Notes: generated from the letters alone by a model not told the origin. A DNA stretch of 5,728 nucleotides from an uncultured Lachnospiraceae bacterium (GCA_947176785.1 CAMWSA010000263.1:1-5728); one strand, 5' to 3'; counted from the stretch's first letter, positions 1-5,728 are shown. Numbers and translations: made by a program.

Positions 1-186
1 GCCTGCGGTAATGGAATCCATGCCCGAAACGGCATACAGGAGCGTTGATTTACCCTAACCTGACGGCCCCATAATTTCTACCATTTCGCCTTCAGAGACG
101 GTAAAGCTTACATTTTTCAAAATGTTGTTCTGGCGTTTGTTTACGATATATGTTTTGCAGAGGTCTTTTACTTCTAAAATATTCAT
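1..186 (-). pseudogene. ABC transporter ATP-binding protein, N-terminus, with amber codon in Walker A (partial)
   Basis: This is the first 62 codons of the ATPase that would power the FtsX-type permease encoded just upstream; the rest lies outside the window. The ATG at 184-186 is supported by an AAAGGAA ribosome binding site at 193-199 with a 6-nt spacer, and by family-typical opening residues (MNILEVKDLCKTY, with A-loop Tyr13). The stretch before Walker A (EGEMVEIMGPSG) is well kept. Codon 44 (55-57) is TAG, giving GPSG-stop-GKST at residues 40-48, where the family normally has Ser (sometimes Cys or Ala). The frame continues unchanged after it (GKSTLLYAVSGMD), so this is a point nonsense and not a frameshift. 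TCG to TAG is the simplest route. Termination would leave 43 residues with no nucleotide-binding function. Glu37 (VEIMG) is also less usual than the common Ala (VAIMG). The gene follows the permease by 31 nt, presumably in one operon. Identity as an ABC ATPase is very secure; whether the stop is real or a sequencing error cannot be told from here. Confidence 0.9.
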
Positions 187-192
187 AATCGG

Positions 193-199
193 TTCCTTT
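193..199 (-). promoter_or_regulatory. Ribosome binding site of the ABC ATPase gene
   Basis: AAAGGAA lies 6 nt before the ATG at 184-186, in the 31-nt gap after the permease stop codon. It fixes the ATPase start and shows that initiation signals are still intact upstream of the nonsense codon. Confidence 0.7.
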
Positions 200-217
200 C
201 GTTATTTAAATTTTATA

Positions 218-2587
218 TTATTCAATGTTAGCAGTGTCGGAGGACTTGATTTTTCTTGTGTAAAGTGAGGTCAGGAATGCACTTACGGTTGTTGTAGCAA
301 GAATTACAATAGGGAAGATAAGATACATTTCTACAGGATTGACAACGTAGTCAACCACAAGCTCCATACCCATCATTTTAAAGACCGGGTCAATGCAGAG
401 GTGCGTAAGAGGCATTGCGAAAATTTCGCCGATAATCACTGCAATCATTCCCACGAATAAAAATCTTAAAGCGTGGTATGCATAGATTTTTCCGTTTCGT
501 GTGCCTACAGCTTTCATGAGTGCAATTTCGCCCTGCTCCTTTGCGATAAAAGAACGCTCCATAAGTACGATTATGAGTGCAGCTAATACGATTGTAAGAA
601 CAACTACAAGGGATTTTACTGCGTCAAGAGTTCCCGCAACACCGACCATATCCGCTACTGCTTCGGCGCAGGTTTTTATATTATCATAATCGGGGAAAAT
701 CCTCTGAATTTCTTCCATTCTCTGTTCAATTTCCTTGCTGTCAGGATGGTCCGTAAAGGTAATCTGCGTCTTGATACTGGCTACCGCCTGAACGTAATTT
801 ATGTACTCATCGCTGTGAAGTCTGATACCGCTGCCCTGCATATTCATAGACTGGAAAAACGCCGAAATGATATATTCCTTATCTCCGTCAATGGTTTTAA
901 TCGTAACGGTATCACCAATTTTGGCGTTCAGCTTATCCGCAGCAATTCGCGTTATTGCAATTTCATCGGTATTCTGTGGTGATATTCCTGCTGTGTATTC
1001 GTACATATCCATTGATGAGCCTGTGCCGTGATATATAGGGATATTGCTCTCGTTTTCTCCGAAAGATACGGGCAGGACAAACATCATTTCCTGATAGCAT
1101 TTTGCAGGAATACCATTTTCTGCAAGAGTCTGTTCCATTTCGTCAAGGTGCTTTTCAAGCTTTTCGTGTCCGTCTTCCAGCATACATTCCGCACTCATTT
1201 TACTGTCCAAATAGATATCGCAGTCTGCCCATCCAAATGCTGTAGCAAGACTGTTGCTGTTCATAGTAGAAACAGTTGCCGAAAGCATAAGCAAAAGAGC
1301 AAGGCAGAGGCAGAATGTGAGTGTGACAATGCTGTAACGCCTGGGGCTGCTTACAATATCATTAAGTGCAAGGAAAGGCGTTACAGGAAGCTTGGATTTA
1401 CCTAAACTCATAAGACTCTTTTTACGGAAGCGTTCACCTGTCTGACCGTTTCTGATAGCGTCAATGGGCGTCAATTTCTTGACCTTGCCTGTACAGCCAT
1501 AGCAGAACAGTAAAATTACTGCGATGACAAGAACAGCACAGAGAATGTTTACCAAAATCGGACTCTGATTTCCGACAATAATTGTCTGCGAGGAAACGCT
1601 CATAAGCATTTTACCAAAGGGAAAGCTAAGGGCAAGACCGATAGCCGCACCGATGATAGAAAGCCCCATATATTTCACAAGGTATAAGCCCCGGATTTTG
1701 AAATTGCCGATACCAATAGCTTTCATTACACCGATTTCACGGAATTCCTCGGAAAGTGTAAAGGAAATGGTAAAACGTAAAACCACAAATGCTATTATAA
1801 TAAGAATAATGCTTAACACAAGCAGAATACCTACCACTATCATATCAAAAATATAGGGGAATTCCATAATGGCTCTGTCCATTGTGAGAGCACTGTTATC
1901 TACAAGCGGTTTTATCTGCGGCAGAGCCGTTTCAATATTGGAAGAATATAGGTAAACAAGAGTACCGCCATAATATCCTTCTGTGTTTTCTGCGGAAAGG
2001 AAACACTCAAAATCCTCCTCGCTTATTATATAACGGGTAATTGACATCTGATTTGAACCGAAAAGCGCGTCCTTTATTTTATCTGCAAGAACAAATTCAC
2101 GGCGCATGCCGTTACACTCTATGGTAAGCTTATCGCCCACATCAACACCGAGAGCGTCCGCCCTACTCTCCGTCATATAAAACTCGCCCTGCCCTACCGT
2201 TTCAAGGATACTGCCATCGGAAAGAAAATAGTTCATACAAATGTCGCTGTGAACCAGTTGCGTACCTCCCTCGATAACTATACTTTCGTCATCATAGATA
2301 AAATTATCGGCCGATAAAAACAACACGTTTTCCGTTGCATAACTATCTACTGCACTTGCCGAGCTTACCATTTCATCAATGTCAACGGCACAATTTTTAT
2401 TCATAGCAGCCGCAAAATAATCAGGCGCATTTGCCATTTCAAAATAACTGTCCAGTGCCGTGGTAACATTTATAATGTTGTTTACGCTTGACGATACAAA
2501 CATTGTGGCAAGGATCATAAATAATAGAAGAATCATATTCATTGTCCTTTTTCGTTTTAAGTCTTTTTTTAGTATGTTTAGATACAT
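218..2587 (-). CDS. ABC transporter permease, double FtsX domain (MacB/FtsX superfamily)
   Basis: This is a 789-residue integral membrane protein and the membrane subunit of an ABC transporter. Eight likely TM segments are visible, at about 16-36, 248-272, 303-325, 345-365, 418-440, 656-677, 706-726 and 753-775. They form two 4-TM FtsX units, each with a large extracytoplasmic domain after its first TM (about 40-245 and 440-655). Each unit carries the FtsX coupling signature on the cytoplasmic side: EEFREIGVMKAIG at 280-292 and KEQGEIALMKAVG at 683-695, which contacts the ATPase. Both extracytoplasmic domains have the MacB-like pattern of a conserved G-D-x-(L/V)-T-I turn (151-156 and 558-563). 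The 4+4 layout differs from BceB, which has 10 TMs and one big loop. The start ATG has AGAGGAG at 2595-2601 with a 7-nt spacer. No internal defects are seen, and the stop is TAA. The gene sits between a two-component system and its own ATPase, so export or removal of a peptide, antibiotic or lipid-like substrate is likely; the substrate is unknown. Confidence 0.95.
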   Translation of the reverse strand: MYLNILKKDLKRKRTMNMILLLFMILATMFVSSSVNNIINVTTALDSYFEMANAPDYFAAAMNKNCAVDIDEMVSSASAVDSYATENVLFLSADNFIYDDESIVIEGGTQLVHSDICMNYFLSDGSILETVGQGEFYMTESRADALGVDVGDKLTIECNGMRREFVLADKIKDALFGSNQMSITRYIISEEDFECFLSAENTEGYYGGTLVYLYSSNIETALPQIKPLVDNSALTMDRAIMEFPYIFDMIVVGILLVLSIILIIIAFVVLRFTISFTLSEEFREIGVMKAIGIGNFKIRGLYLVKYMGLSIIGAAIGLALSFPFGKMLMSVSSQTIIVGNQSPILVNILCAVLVIAVILLFCYGCTGKVKKLTPIDAIRNGQTGERFRKKSLMSLGKSKLPVTPFLALNDIVSSPRRYSIVTLTFCLCLALLLMLSATVSTMNSNSLATAFGWADCDIYLDSKMSAECMLEDGHEKLEKHLDEMEQTLAENGIPAKCYQEMMFVLPVSFGENESNIPIYHGTGSSMDMYEYTAGISPQNTDEIAITRIAADKLNAKIGDTVTIKTIDGDKEYIISAFFQSMNMQGSGIRLHSDEYINYVQAVASIKTQITFTDHPDSKEIEQRMEEIQRIFPDYDNIKTCAEAVADMVGVAGTLDAVKSLVVVLTIVLAALIIVLMERSFIAKEQGEIALMKAVGTRNGKIYAYHALRFLFVGMIAVIIGEIFAMPLTHLCIDPVFKMMGMELVVDYVVNPVEMYLIFPIVILATTTVSAFLTSLYTRKIKSSDTANIE

Positions 2588-2594
2588 TCTTTTA

Positions 2595-2601
2595 CTCCTC
2601 T
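2595..2601 (-). promoter_or_regulatory. Ribosome binding site of the permease gene
   Basis: AGAGGAG sits 7 nt before the permease ATG at 2585-2587. This is the functional site. A stronger AGGAGG further upstream (2633-2638) has no start codon at a usable distance. Confidence 0.75.
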
Positions 2602-2606
2602 CTTGC

Positions 2607-2695
2607 TTCTGAATTGGCAGCTAATTGCGAAACCTCCTTTTAAGTAACAGGGAGTGGGCAATATATACGTTTCGCAATCGCCTATTCTGAATTGG
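2607..2695. repeat. Nested repeat in permease leader: 11-bp direct repeats flanking 10-bp inverted repeats
   Basis: The direct repeat ttctgaattgg occurs perfectly at 2607-2617 and 2685-2695. Inside it, attgcgaaac at 2624-2633 is the exact reverse complement of gtttcgcaat at 2669-2678, enclosing a 35-nt loop. The gaps between direct and inverted repeats are exactly 6 nt on both sides. If the direct repeats are a target duplication, the 67 bp between them (2618-2684) have imperfect terminal inverted repeats of 16 nt with 12 matches. On the coding strand this forms a stem-loop in the 5' leader of the permease mRNA, and an AGGAGG overlaps the loop-stem junction. It could be a miniature inserted element, a regulator binding site or an RNA control structure. 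The repeats are seen directly; their meaning is inferred. Confidence 0.75.
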
Positions 2696-2746
2696 TTCTG
2701 CAAGAGATATGCTAACACCGAAATTATTAAATAATCATTAAAAGCA

Positions 2747-2781
2747 AAACTTCAGAGTCACGAAATATGACTCTGAAGTTT
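2747..2781 (-). terminator. Rho-independent terminator after the sensor kinase
   Basis: A perfect 14-bp stem (aaacttcagagtca at 2747-2760 against its complement at 2768-2781) with a 7-nt loop lies 9 bp past the kinase stop codon. Read on the minus strand, the stem ends in a T-rich run (GTTTTGCTTTT). It would end the two-component transcript and separate it from the permease operon. Confidence 0.88.
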
Positions 2782-2790
2782 ACATACCCA

Positions 2791-4026
2791 TTATGCCTTT
2801 CCAACTACTATCGTCACGCAAAAACCATCTTCATTCATCCCGGCAAAGATTTCACCCTCCATTTTACGCATCAGTGTTTTGCAGATATAAAGCCCCAGAC
2901 CGCTCCCTTTCATACCGGTACTATTGCTTCCACGATAGAAGGAATCGAACAGATTTGGAAGTTCCTCCTTTTTCAGACTGCACCCCGAGTTCTTGATCTG
3001 TATTAATTCACAGTCCTCTTCCTCCTCAAATGAAATGCAGATCCGCTTGCCGTCACCATATTTTATGGCGTTTTCCATCACATTTTGCAGAACCTCAACC
3101 ATACGGTTCTTATCCCCTTTAACAAGACATTCCGAAATGTCATCCACTTGAAATTCGGTGTGAATCACAGACAACTTATCCTTATAATAATTTTCTGTGG
3201 CTTTTATAACCTCTGAAAGGTAATACTCTCCCATACTTACTTCCAAATTCAGAAAATCTTCTCTGGATGCCGTTACAATTTAATTAACGTACACCTTTAT
3301 TTCTTTAACATTCCTTGCAATGCCCTGCAAAGCTTCGTCCTTTCTCTCCTGTGTGTCATACAAATCCTCCGACAACGCTTTGGAATACAATTCAATGGAA
3401 GAAAGCGGCGTTTTAATATCATGGGACAAAGAAAGAATCAATGTCTTCCGCTCCTTTTGAAATTCCAGTTCTTTCTCCTTGTTATCCTCCAGCTTTTCGC
3501 GAAGCATGTCCATTCCCCACAGGAAACGCCCAAACAGCTTACTTTTTTCTTCTTTTACAGGCATGGACAAATTCCCTTTCGCCAGCTCATAAGATAAATT
3601 ACTCATATCCCGAAAAGGTTTTAAGACTTTATGATACACATACGAGAGTACAATCATTGTCGCAATCATCATGCCCATCAATGAGATATTTATGTACAAA
3701 GGCAATCGTGGACTCCTTTCCTCTGCATATTCTATCCGGTACAGTTTACCGGTTATTTCTTCCACCAAATAATCGTTATCACAGGCTTCCCCGGCAACAA
3801 ACTCTCTGATTCCAATTATCGTCTCATACTTATCGAAATTCATTGCTTCTATTTCGGAAGCATCCGGTTTTTGTTCTTCTATCTCTTTCATCGCACGCTT
3901 TGCTTCCACAATATACAATCTTCCGTCACTGTAATTGTTTTGATGAAAATAAAGTATATTGGCTGACAGAATAAGCAATATCTCAACAATGACAATACAA
4001 TGTGTAAAAATTTTAAACTTACTCAA
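2791..4026 (-). pseudogene. Sensor histidine kinase interrupted by in-frame TAA (residue 249 of 411)
   Basis: This is the membrane sensor kinase partnered with the response regulator just upstream. Read through, it is 411 codons. TM1 is at about 8-27, followed by a short extracytoplasmic sensor region (28-107), TM2 at about 108-131, a HAMP-like linker, and the H box LSLSHDIKTPLSS with His202. The stop codon TAA at 3280-3282 falls at the second DHp helix (KVYVN-stop-IVTASREDF). The frame resumes directly with an intact catalytic domain: N box NVMENAIKYG (Asn319), NSG in place of the usual D-x-G (346-348), F box LFDSFYRGSN (359-368) and G2 box GSGLGLYI (374-381). GAA to TAA is the likely change. 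The truncated 248-residue product has His202 but no ATP-binding domain. A weak restart is possible at ATG 3232-3234, with GGAAG 5 nt upstream. The TTG start at 4024-4026 overlaps the regulator stop; the frame upstream closes at TAG 4036-4038, so no better start exists. The resemblance is to VncS-like kinases, not to the loop-less BceS type. Confidence 0.9.
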
Positions 4027-4681
4027 ACCGATACCCTACTCCCCACTCTGTAATAATATGCCTGGGCTTTTTGGGTTCTTCTTCTATTTTTTCCCTAAGC
4101 CACTTAATATGTACCGTCAGTGTTTGCATCTCCGAATCACTGTCACTTCCCCAAACGGTATTGAACAAATACTCCTTCTTCATAGTTACATTCTTGTTCT
4201 CGATCAGCAGCTTTAACAGTTCAAACTCCTTTTCGGTAACTTCCTTTTTCTGCCCATCTACATAGATCGACTGCTGCACAGTATTCAGTCGAATATTCCC
4301 TTCTACAATCTCTGCCTGACCATATTTTCTTTTAAAAATGCCTTTAATCTTGGCAATTAAAATATCTACATCATAAGGTTTCTCAATGTAATCATCTGCA
4401 CCAAGATTTAAGCCTTTTAATTGATCATTCTTTTCCACCTTGGCGCTGGCTATTAAAATATGGGTATTGGAAGTCTCCCGAATCTTAGAACAAACCGCAA
4501 ATCCATTTATTCCGGGAAGCATAATATCCAACACAATCACTTTAGCCCCATATTTTTCATATAATTCCAAAGCTTTTTCACCGGTCTGGGCTACACTAAC
4601 CGTGTAATTCTCCTTACGTAAAAAATCACACAGCAAAATACCTATTTCTTTGTTATCTTCTACAATTAATATATCCAGCAT
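4019..4681 (-). CDS. OmpR/PhoB-family response regulator
   Basis: This is a 220-residue cytoplasmic transcription regulator, phosphorylated by the adjacent sensor kinase. The receiver domain (about 1-118) has the acidic pair Glu8-Asp9, phospho-acceptor Asp52 (VLDIMLPGINGF), the switch Ser79 (LIASAK), Tyr98 and the invariant Lys101-Pro102 (EKPYD). The winged-helix DNA-binding domain spans about 124-220, with VTEKEFELLKLL at its start, a recognition-helix region around EMQTLTVHIKWLREKI, and the wing and terminus ITEWGVGYRFE. Length is normal and no key residue is missing. The ATG at 4679-4681 has AAGGAAG at 4691-4697 with a 9-nt spacer, and an extended -10 promoter lies about 60 bp upstream. 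The stop codon overlaps the kinase start by 8 bp, implying translational coupling. Its likely targets are its own operon and the permease/ATPase genes downstream. With the kinase broken, control would depend on another kinase, acetyl phosphate or the unphosphorylated form. Confidence 0.96.
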   Translation of the reverse strand: MLDILIVEDNKEIGILLCDFLRKENYTVSVAQTGEKALELYEKYGAKVIVLDIMLPGINGFAVCSKIRETSNTHILIASAKVEKNDQLKGLNLGADDYIEKPYDVDILIAKIKGIFKRKYGQAEIVEGNIRLNTVQQSIYVDGQKKEVTEKEFELLKLLIENKNVTMKKEYLFNTVWGSDSDSEMQTLTVHIKWLREKIEEEPKKPRHIITEWGVGYRFE

Positions 4682-4690
4682 CTTTCTTTT

Positions 4691-4697
4691 CTTCCTT
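4691..4697 (-). promoter_or_regulatory. Ribosome binding site of the response regulator gene
   Basis: AAGGAAG lies 9 nt before the ATG at 4679-4681 in a purine-rich leader. An earlier ATG in the leader (20-codon frame, out of phase) lacks such a site, which supports the chosen start. Confidence 0.6.
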
Positions 4698-4740
4698 ACT
4701 CTTCTTACACCTCATGTGAGAGTTCTAATTTTCGCTCTCC

Positions 4741-4769
4741 ATTATATCATGTAATAAGCCTGTGTTCCA
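4741..4769 (-). promoter_or_regulatory. Sigma-A-type extended -10 promoter of the two-component operon
   Basis: On the minus strand a perfect TATAAT (4741-4746) is preceded by TGA (4747-4749), an ideal extended -10 (TGnTATAAT). At a 17-bp spacer the -35 hexamer is TGGAAC (4764-4769), matching only 3 of 6 consensus bases, which is usual when an extended -10 is present. Transcription would begin near 4734, giving a leader of about 50 nt before the regulator. Confidence 0.7.
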
Positions 4770-4776
4770 CTCATAT

Positions 4777-4802
4777 TTCCCCGGCTTTATATAGCCGGGG
4801 AA
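4777..4802. repeat. GC-rich perfect hairpin upstream of the response regulator promoter
   Basis: A 10-bp perfect inverted repeat (ttccccggct at 4777-4786, complement at 4793-4802) surrounds a 6-nt loop. It stands out in AT-rich DNA and ends 7 bp before the -35 box. There is no clear T run after it on either strand, so it is a poor intrinsic terminator as read. It could be a remnant terminator for whatever gene once lay upstream, or an operator-like site next to the promoter. Confidence 0.6.
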
Positions 4803-5033
4803 CAAATCCTATTTATGTGCTGATTTATGATGATCAAAGTGTTACTATTGGAAATGATAATGAATTTAATAATTCAAGCATTGCATCCTCGATTAAAACC
4901 GAAAACTGAAAATTTGGATTGTTTTGGTTCTTTAGTGTAGAGACTGGTTTTCCGGAAATTATTCTTTTGGATTATTATTTTAAAATTATGTACATAATCA
5001 ACCGCCATGTTCGACTGACAGACGTCTTGAAAT
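4803..5033. other. AT-rich intergenic stretch with no convincing gene
   Basis: Together with the promoter and hairpin (4682-4802) this makes a gap of about 350 bases between the two flanking genes. It holds a perfect 14-bp palindrome, attatgtacataat (4985-4998). It also has two overlapping open stretches on the minus strand. One is a 44-codon ATG frame at 5008-4874 with no ribosome binding site. The other is a frame without an early start that ends at a TGA near 4837 in the residues LSFPIVTL. Directly after that, a shifted frame reads HFDHHKSAHK to a TAG at 4809-4811, just before the GC hairpin. This may be decayed coding DNA, but nothing is recognisable enough to call a gene. Confidence 0.5.
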
Positions 5034-5728
5034 TTATTTTTCAATCATATCAAATCTATCTAATTTCTCTAACATAGCAAGCGTGCGGTATGTTTCGTAC
5101 TTAGACTTTAATCTCTTCAAGCCCTCGTCATCACCAAACGACCAACCTAACGGCCACCGACCATCTTCGTTTTGTTGAGCCATTCTGTATTTCAACGAAT
5201 CAAGAACTAAGTTTACTACAGCAGGATACACTATACTGTTCGGGTGTCCCACCACGTCACAGGGCAAATGTACATATTCCGTGTCAGATTTTGCAAAATC
5301 AAGTTCCATAAAAGCCGTAGGATTCTGACATAAAATTGATGTCAGCCTGTCCGCTGTTTCCTTGTCTTTAAGGCAAGGTACAAACCATTGAAAATACTCA
5401 ATATCATACGGTTCGCCCTCATCGAAAATTTCTTTATTATAATTAGGCGAATTTTTGTCCCAATACCGCAGGATATGCTCTGTTGGATATTTTATTATAT
5501 CGCTGTACAATTCTTCTGGTACAAGTTCAGAATAATACGCAACAAATGCCGCAAAACACACTTTCTCGTTGGCTGTGTATTTTTTTATGCGTTCATCTTC
5601 ATTTTCTATCGGTTTCGTATCTTCTCCTTTATAACTGACCCAATAGCAATGAACTCCACCGTTGACTTCGGGTACTACGACTTCTCCCCAGTTCCCTATT
5701 TCAGGTATATAAAGTCCCAAAATATATT
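5034..5728 (-). CDS. Hypothetical protein, possibly alpha/alpha-toroid-like (5' end outside window)
   Basis: The reading frame is open to the window edge, so the true start is not seen. A TTG at 5718-5720 is the only candidate start near the edge, and two more sense codons (Tyr, Ile) precede it, so at least 230 residues of a longer protein are present. No signal peptide or TM segment is seen. The product is acidic, rich in Tyr and Trp, and helix-prone. Counting from that TTG, an N-terminal part has VVVPEVNGGVHCYW (14-27), helical stretches follow at about 52-88 and 105-132, and the C-terminus has QNEDGRWPLGWSFGDDEG (183-200) and then a last helix. The Q-N-x-D-G-x-W pattern recalls the repeats of prenyltransferase/squalene-cyclase-type alpha/alpha toroids, which suggests the C-terminal end of such a fold. 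This is a weak resemblance and no reaction is proposed. The stop is TAA at 5034-5036, with no clear terminator close behind. There is no functional link to the two-component operon beyond shared direction. Confidence 0.8.
   Translation of the reverse strand, partial: YILGLYIPEIGNWGEVVVPEVNGGVHCYWVSYKGEDTKPIENEDERIKKYTANEKVCFAAFVAYYSELVPEELYSDIIKYPTEHILRYWDKNSPNYNKEIFDEGEPYDIEYFQWFVPCLKDKETADRLTSILCQNPTAFMELDFAKSDTEYVHLPCDVVGHPNSIVYPAVVNLVLDSLKYRMAQQNEDGRWPLGWSFGDDEGLKRLKSKYETYRTLAMLEKLDRFDMIEK

Noticed and set aside
501..1856. Plus-strand open frames of 62-125 codons across the permease region
   Set aside because: They lie antisense to a clearly coding permease, have no ribosome binding sites or recognisable domains, and are shadows of its codon pattern. 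The same applies to plus-strand frames across the kinase and regulator.
2634..2740. A sigma-A promoter for the permease between the terminator and the leader repeat
   Set aside because: TATATT within the loop and TTGCGA or TTGCAG nearby do not occur at 16-18 bp spacing; no pair of boxes is good enough to call. An activator-dependent promoter remains possible.
2791..3246. A separate 151-residue gene starting at TTG 3244-3246
   Set aside because: It is the catalytic half of the histidine kinase in the same frame as the upstream half; the residues between the TAA and this TTG are still conserved kinase sequence, and the TTG has no ribosome binding site.
1..4026. Alternative genetic code in which TAG/TAA are sense codons
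   Set aside because: All complete genes here end in TAA at the expected family C-terminus, no other internal stops occur in about 1,000 codons of the permease and regulator, and the two interrupted positions call for Ser and probably Glu, not one common residue.
4660..4715. A 20-codon upstream frame beginning MRCKKSKEEKK that overlaps the regulator start
   Set aside because: It is out of phase with the regulator, has no Shine-Dalgarno sequence before its ATG, and consists mainly of the purine-rich leader read as Lys/Glu.
4682..4811. Continuation of the DHHKSAHK frame through DLFPGYIKPGKYEW to 4715 as coding sequence
   Set aside because: It requires reading through a TAG and would run across the GC hairpin and the extended -10 promoter; a 27-codon open run is expected by chance.
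1..5728. CRISPR array, tRNA, rRNA or complete insertion sequence
   Set aside because: No regularly spaced repeats, no cloverleaf-like sequence, no rRNA-like blocks and no transposase frame were seen on either strand.

Overview
The window looks like chromosomal DNA from a low-GC Gram-positive anaerobe, most likely a gut-type Clostridia (Lachnospiraceae/Oscillospiraceae-like). The reasons are the AT-rich intergenic DNA, AGGAGG-type ribosome binding sites, one TTG start, and the character of the two-component and FtsX-permease proteins. This placement is from protein flavour, not from a database search. Every gene reads on the minus strand, so transcription runs from high to low coordinates.

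Layout in transcription order. (1) 5728-5034: the C-terminal part of an unrecognised, probably soluble protein whose start lies beyond the window. (2) 5033-4682: about 350 bases with no convincing gene. They hold an AT palindrome, overlapping short open stretches that may be decayed coding DNA, a GC-rich hairpin, and an extended -10 promoter. (3) 4681-4019: an intact OmpR/PhoB-type response regulator. (4) 4026-2791: its sensor histidine kinase, overlapping the regulator by 8 bp, started by TTG, and interrupted by an in-frame TAA between the phospho-acceptor helix and the ATPase domain. (5) 2781-2747: a strong terminator that closes the two-component operon. (6) 2746-2588: a leader containing a symmetric nested repeat (direct repeats flanking inverted repeats). 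(7) 2587-218: an intact 789-residue, 8-TM, double-FtsX ABC permease. (8) 186-1: the first 62 codons of the partner ABC ATPase, with an in-frame TAG inside its Walker A motif.

The expected working unit is a two-component system controlling an adjacent MacB/FtsX-type ABC transporter, a common arrangement for peptide or antibiotic sensing and export or detoxification in Firmicutes. The striking point is that two of its three enzymatic components, the kinase and the transporter ATPase, each carry one nonsense codon in otherwise well-preserved sequence, while the permease and the response regulator are intact. Both nonsense codons are most simply explained by G:C to T:A changes. Either the locus is in early decay, or it is a strain- or assembly-specific artefact. 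The second notable item is the small composite repeat in the permease leader, which resembles a miniature inserted element or an unusual regulatory hairpin.
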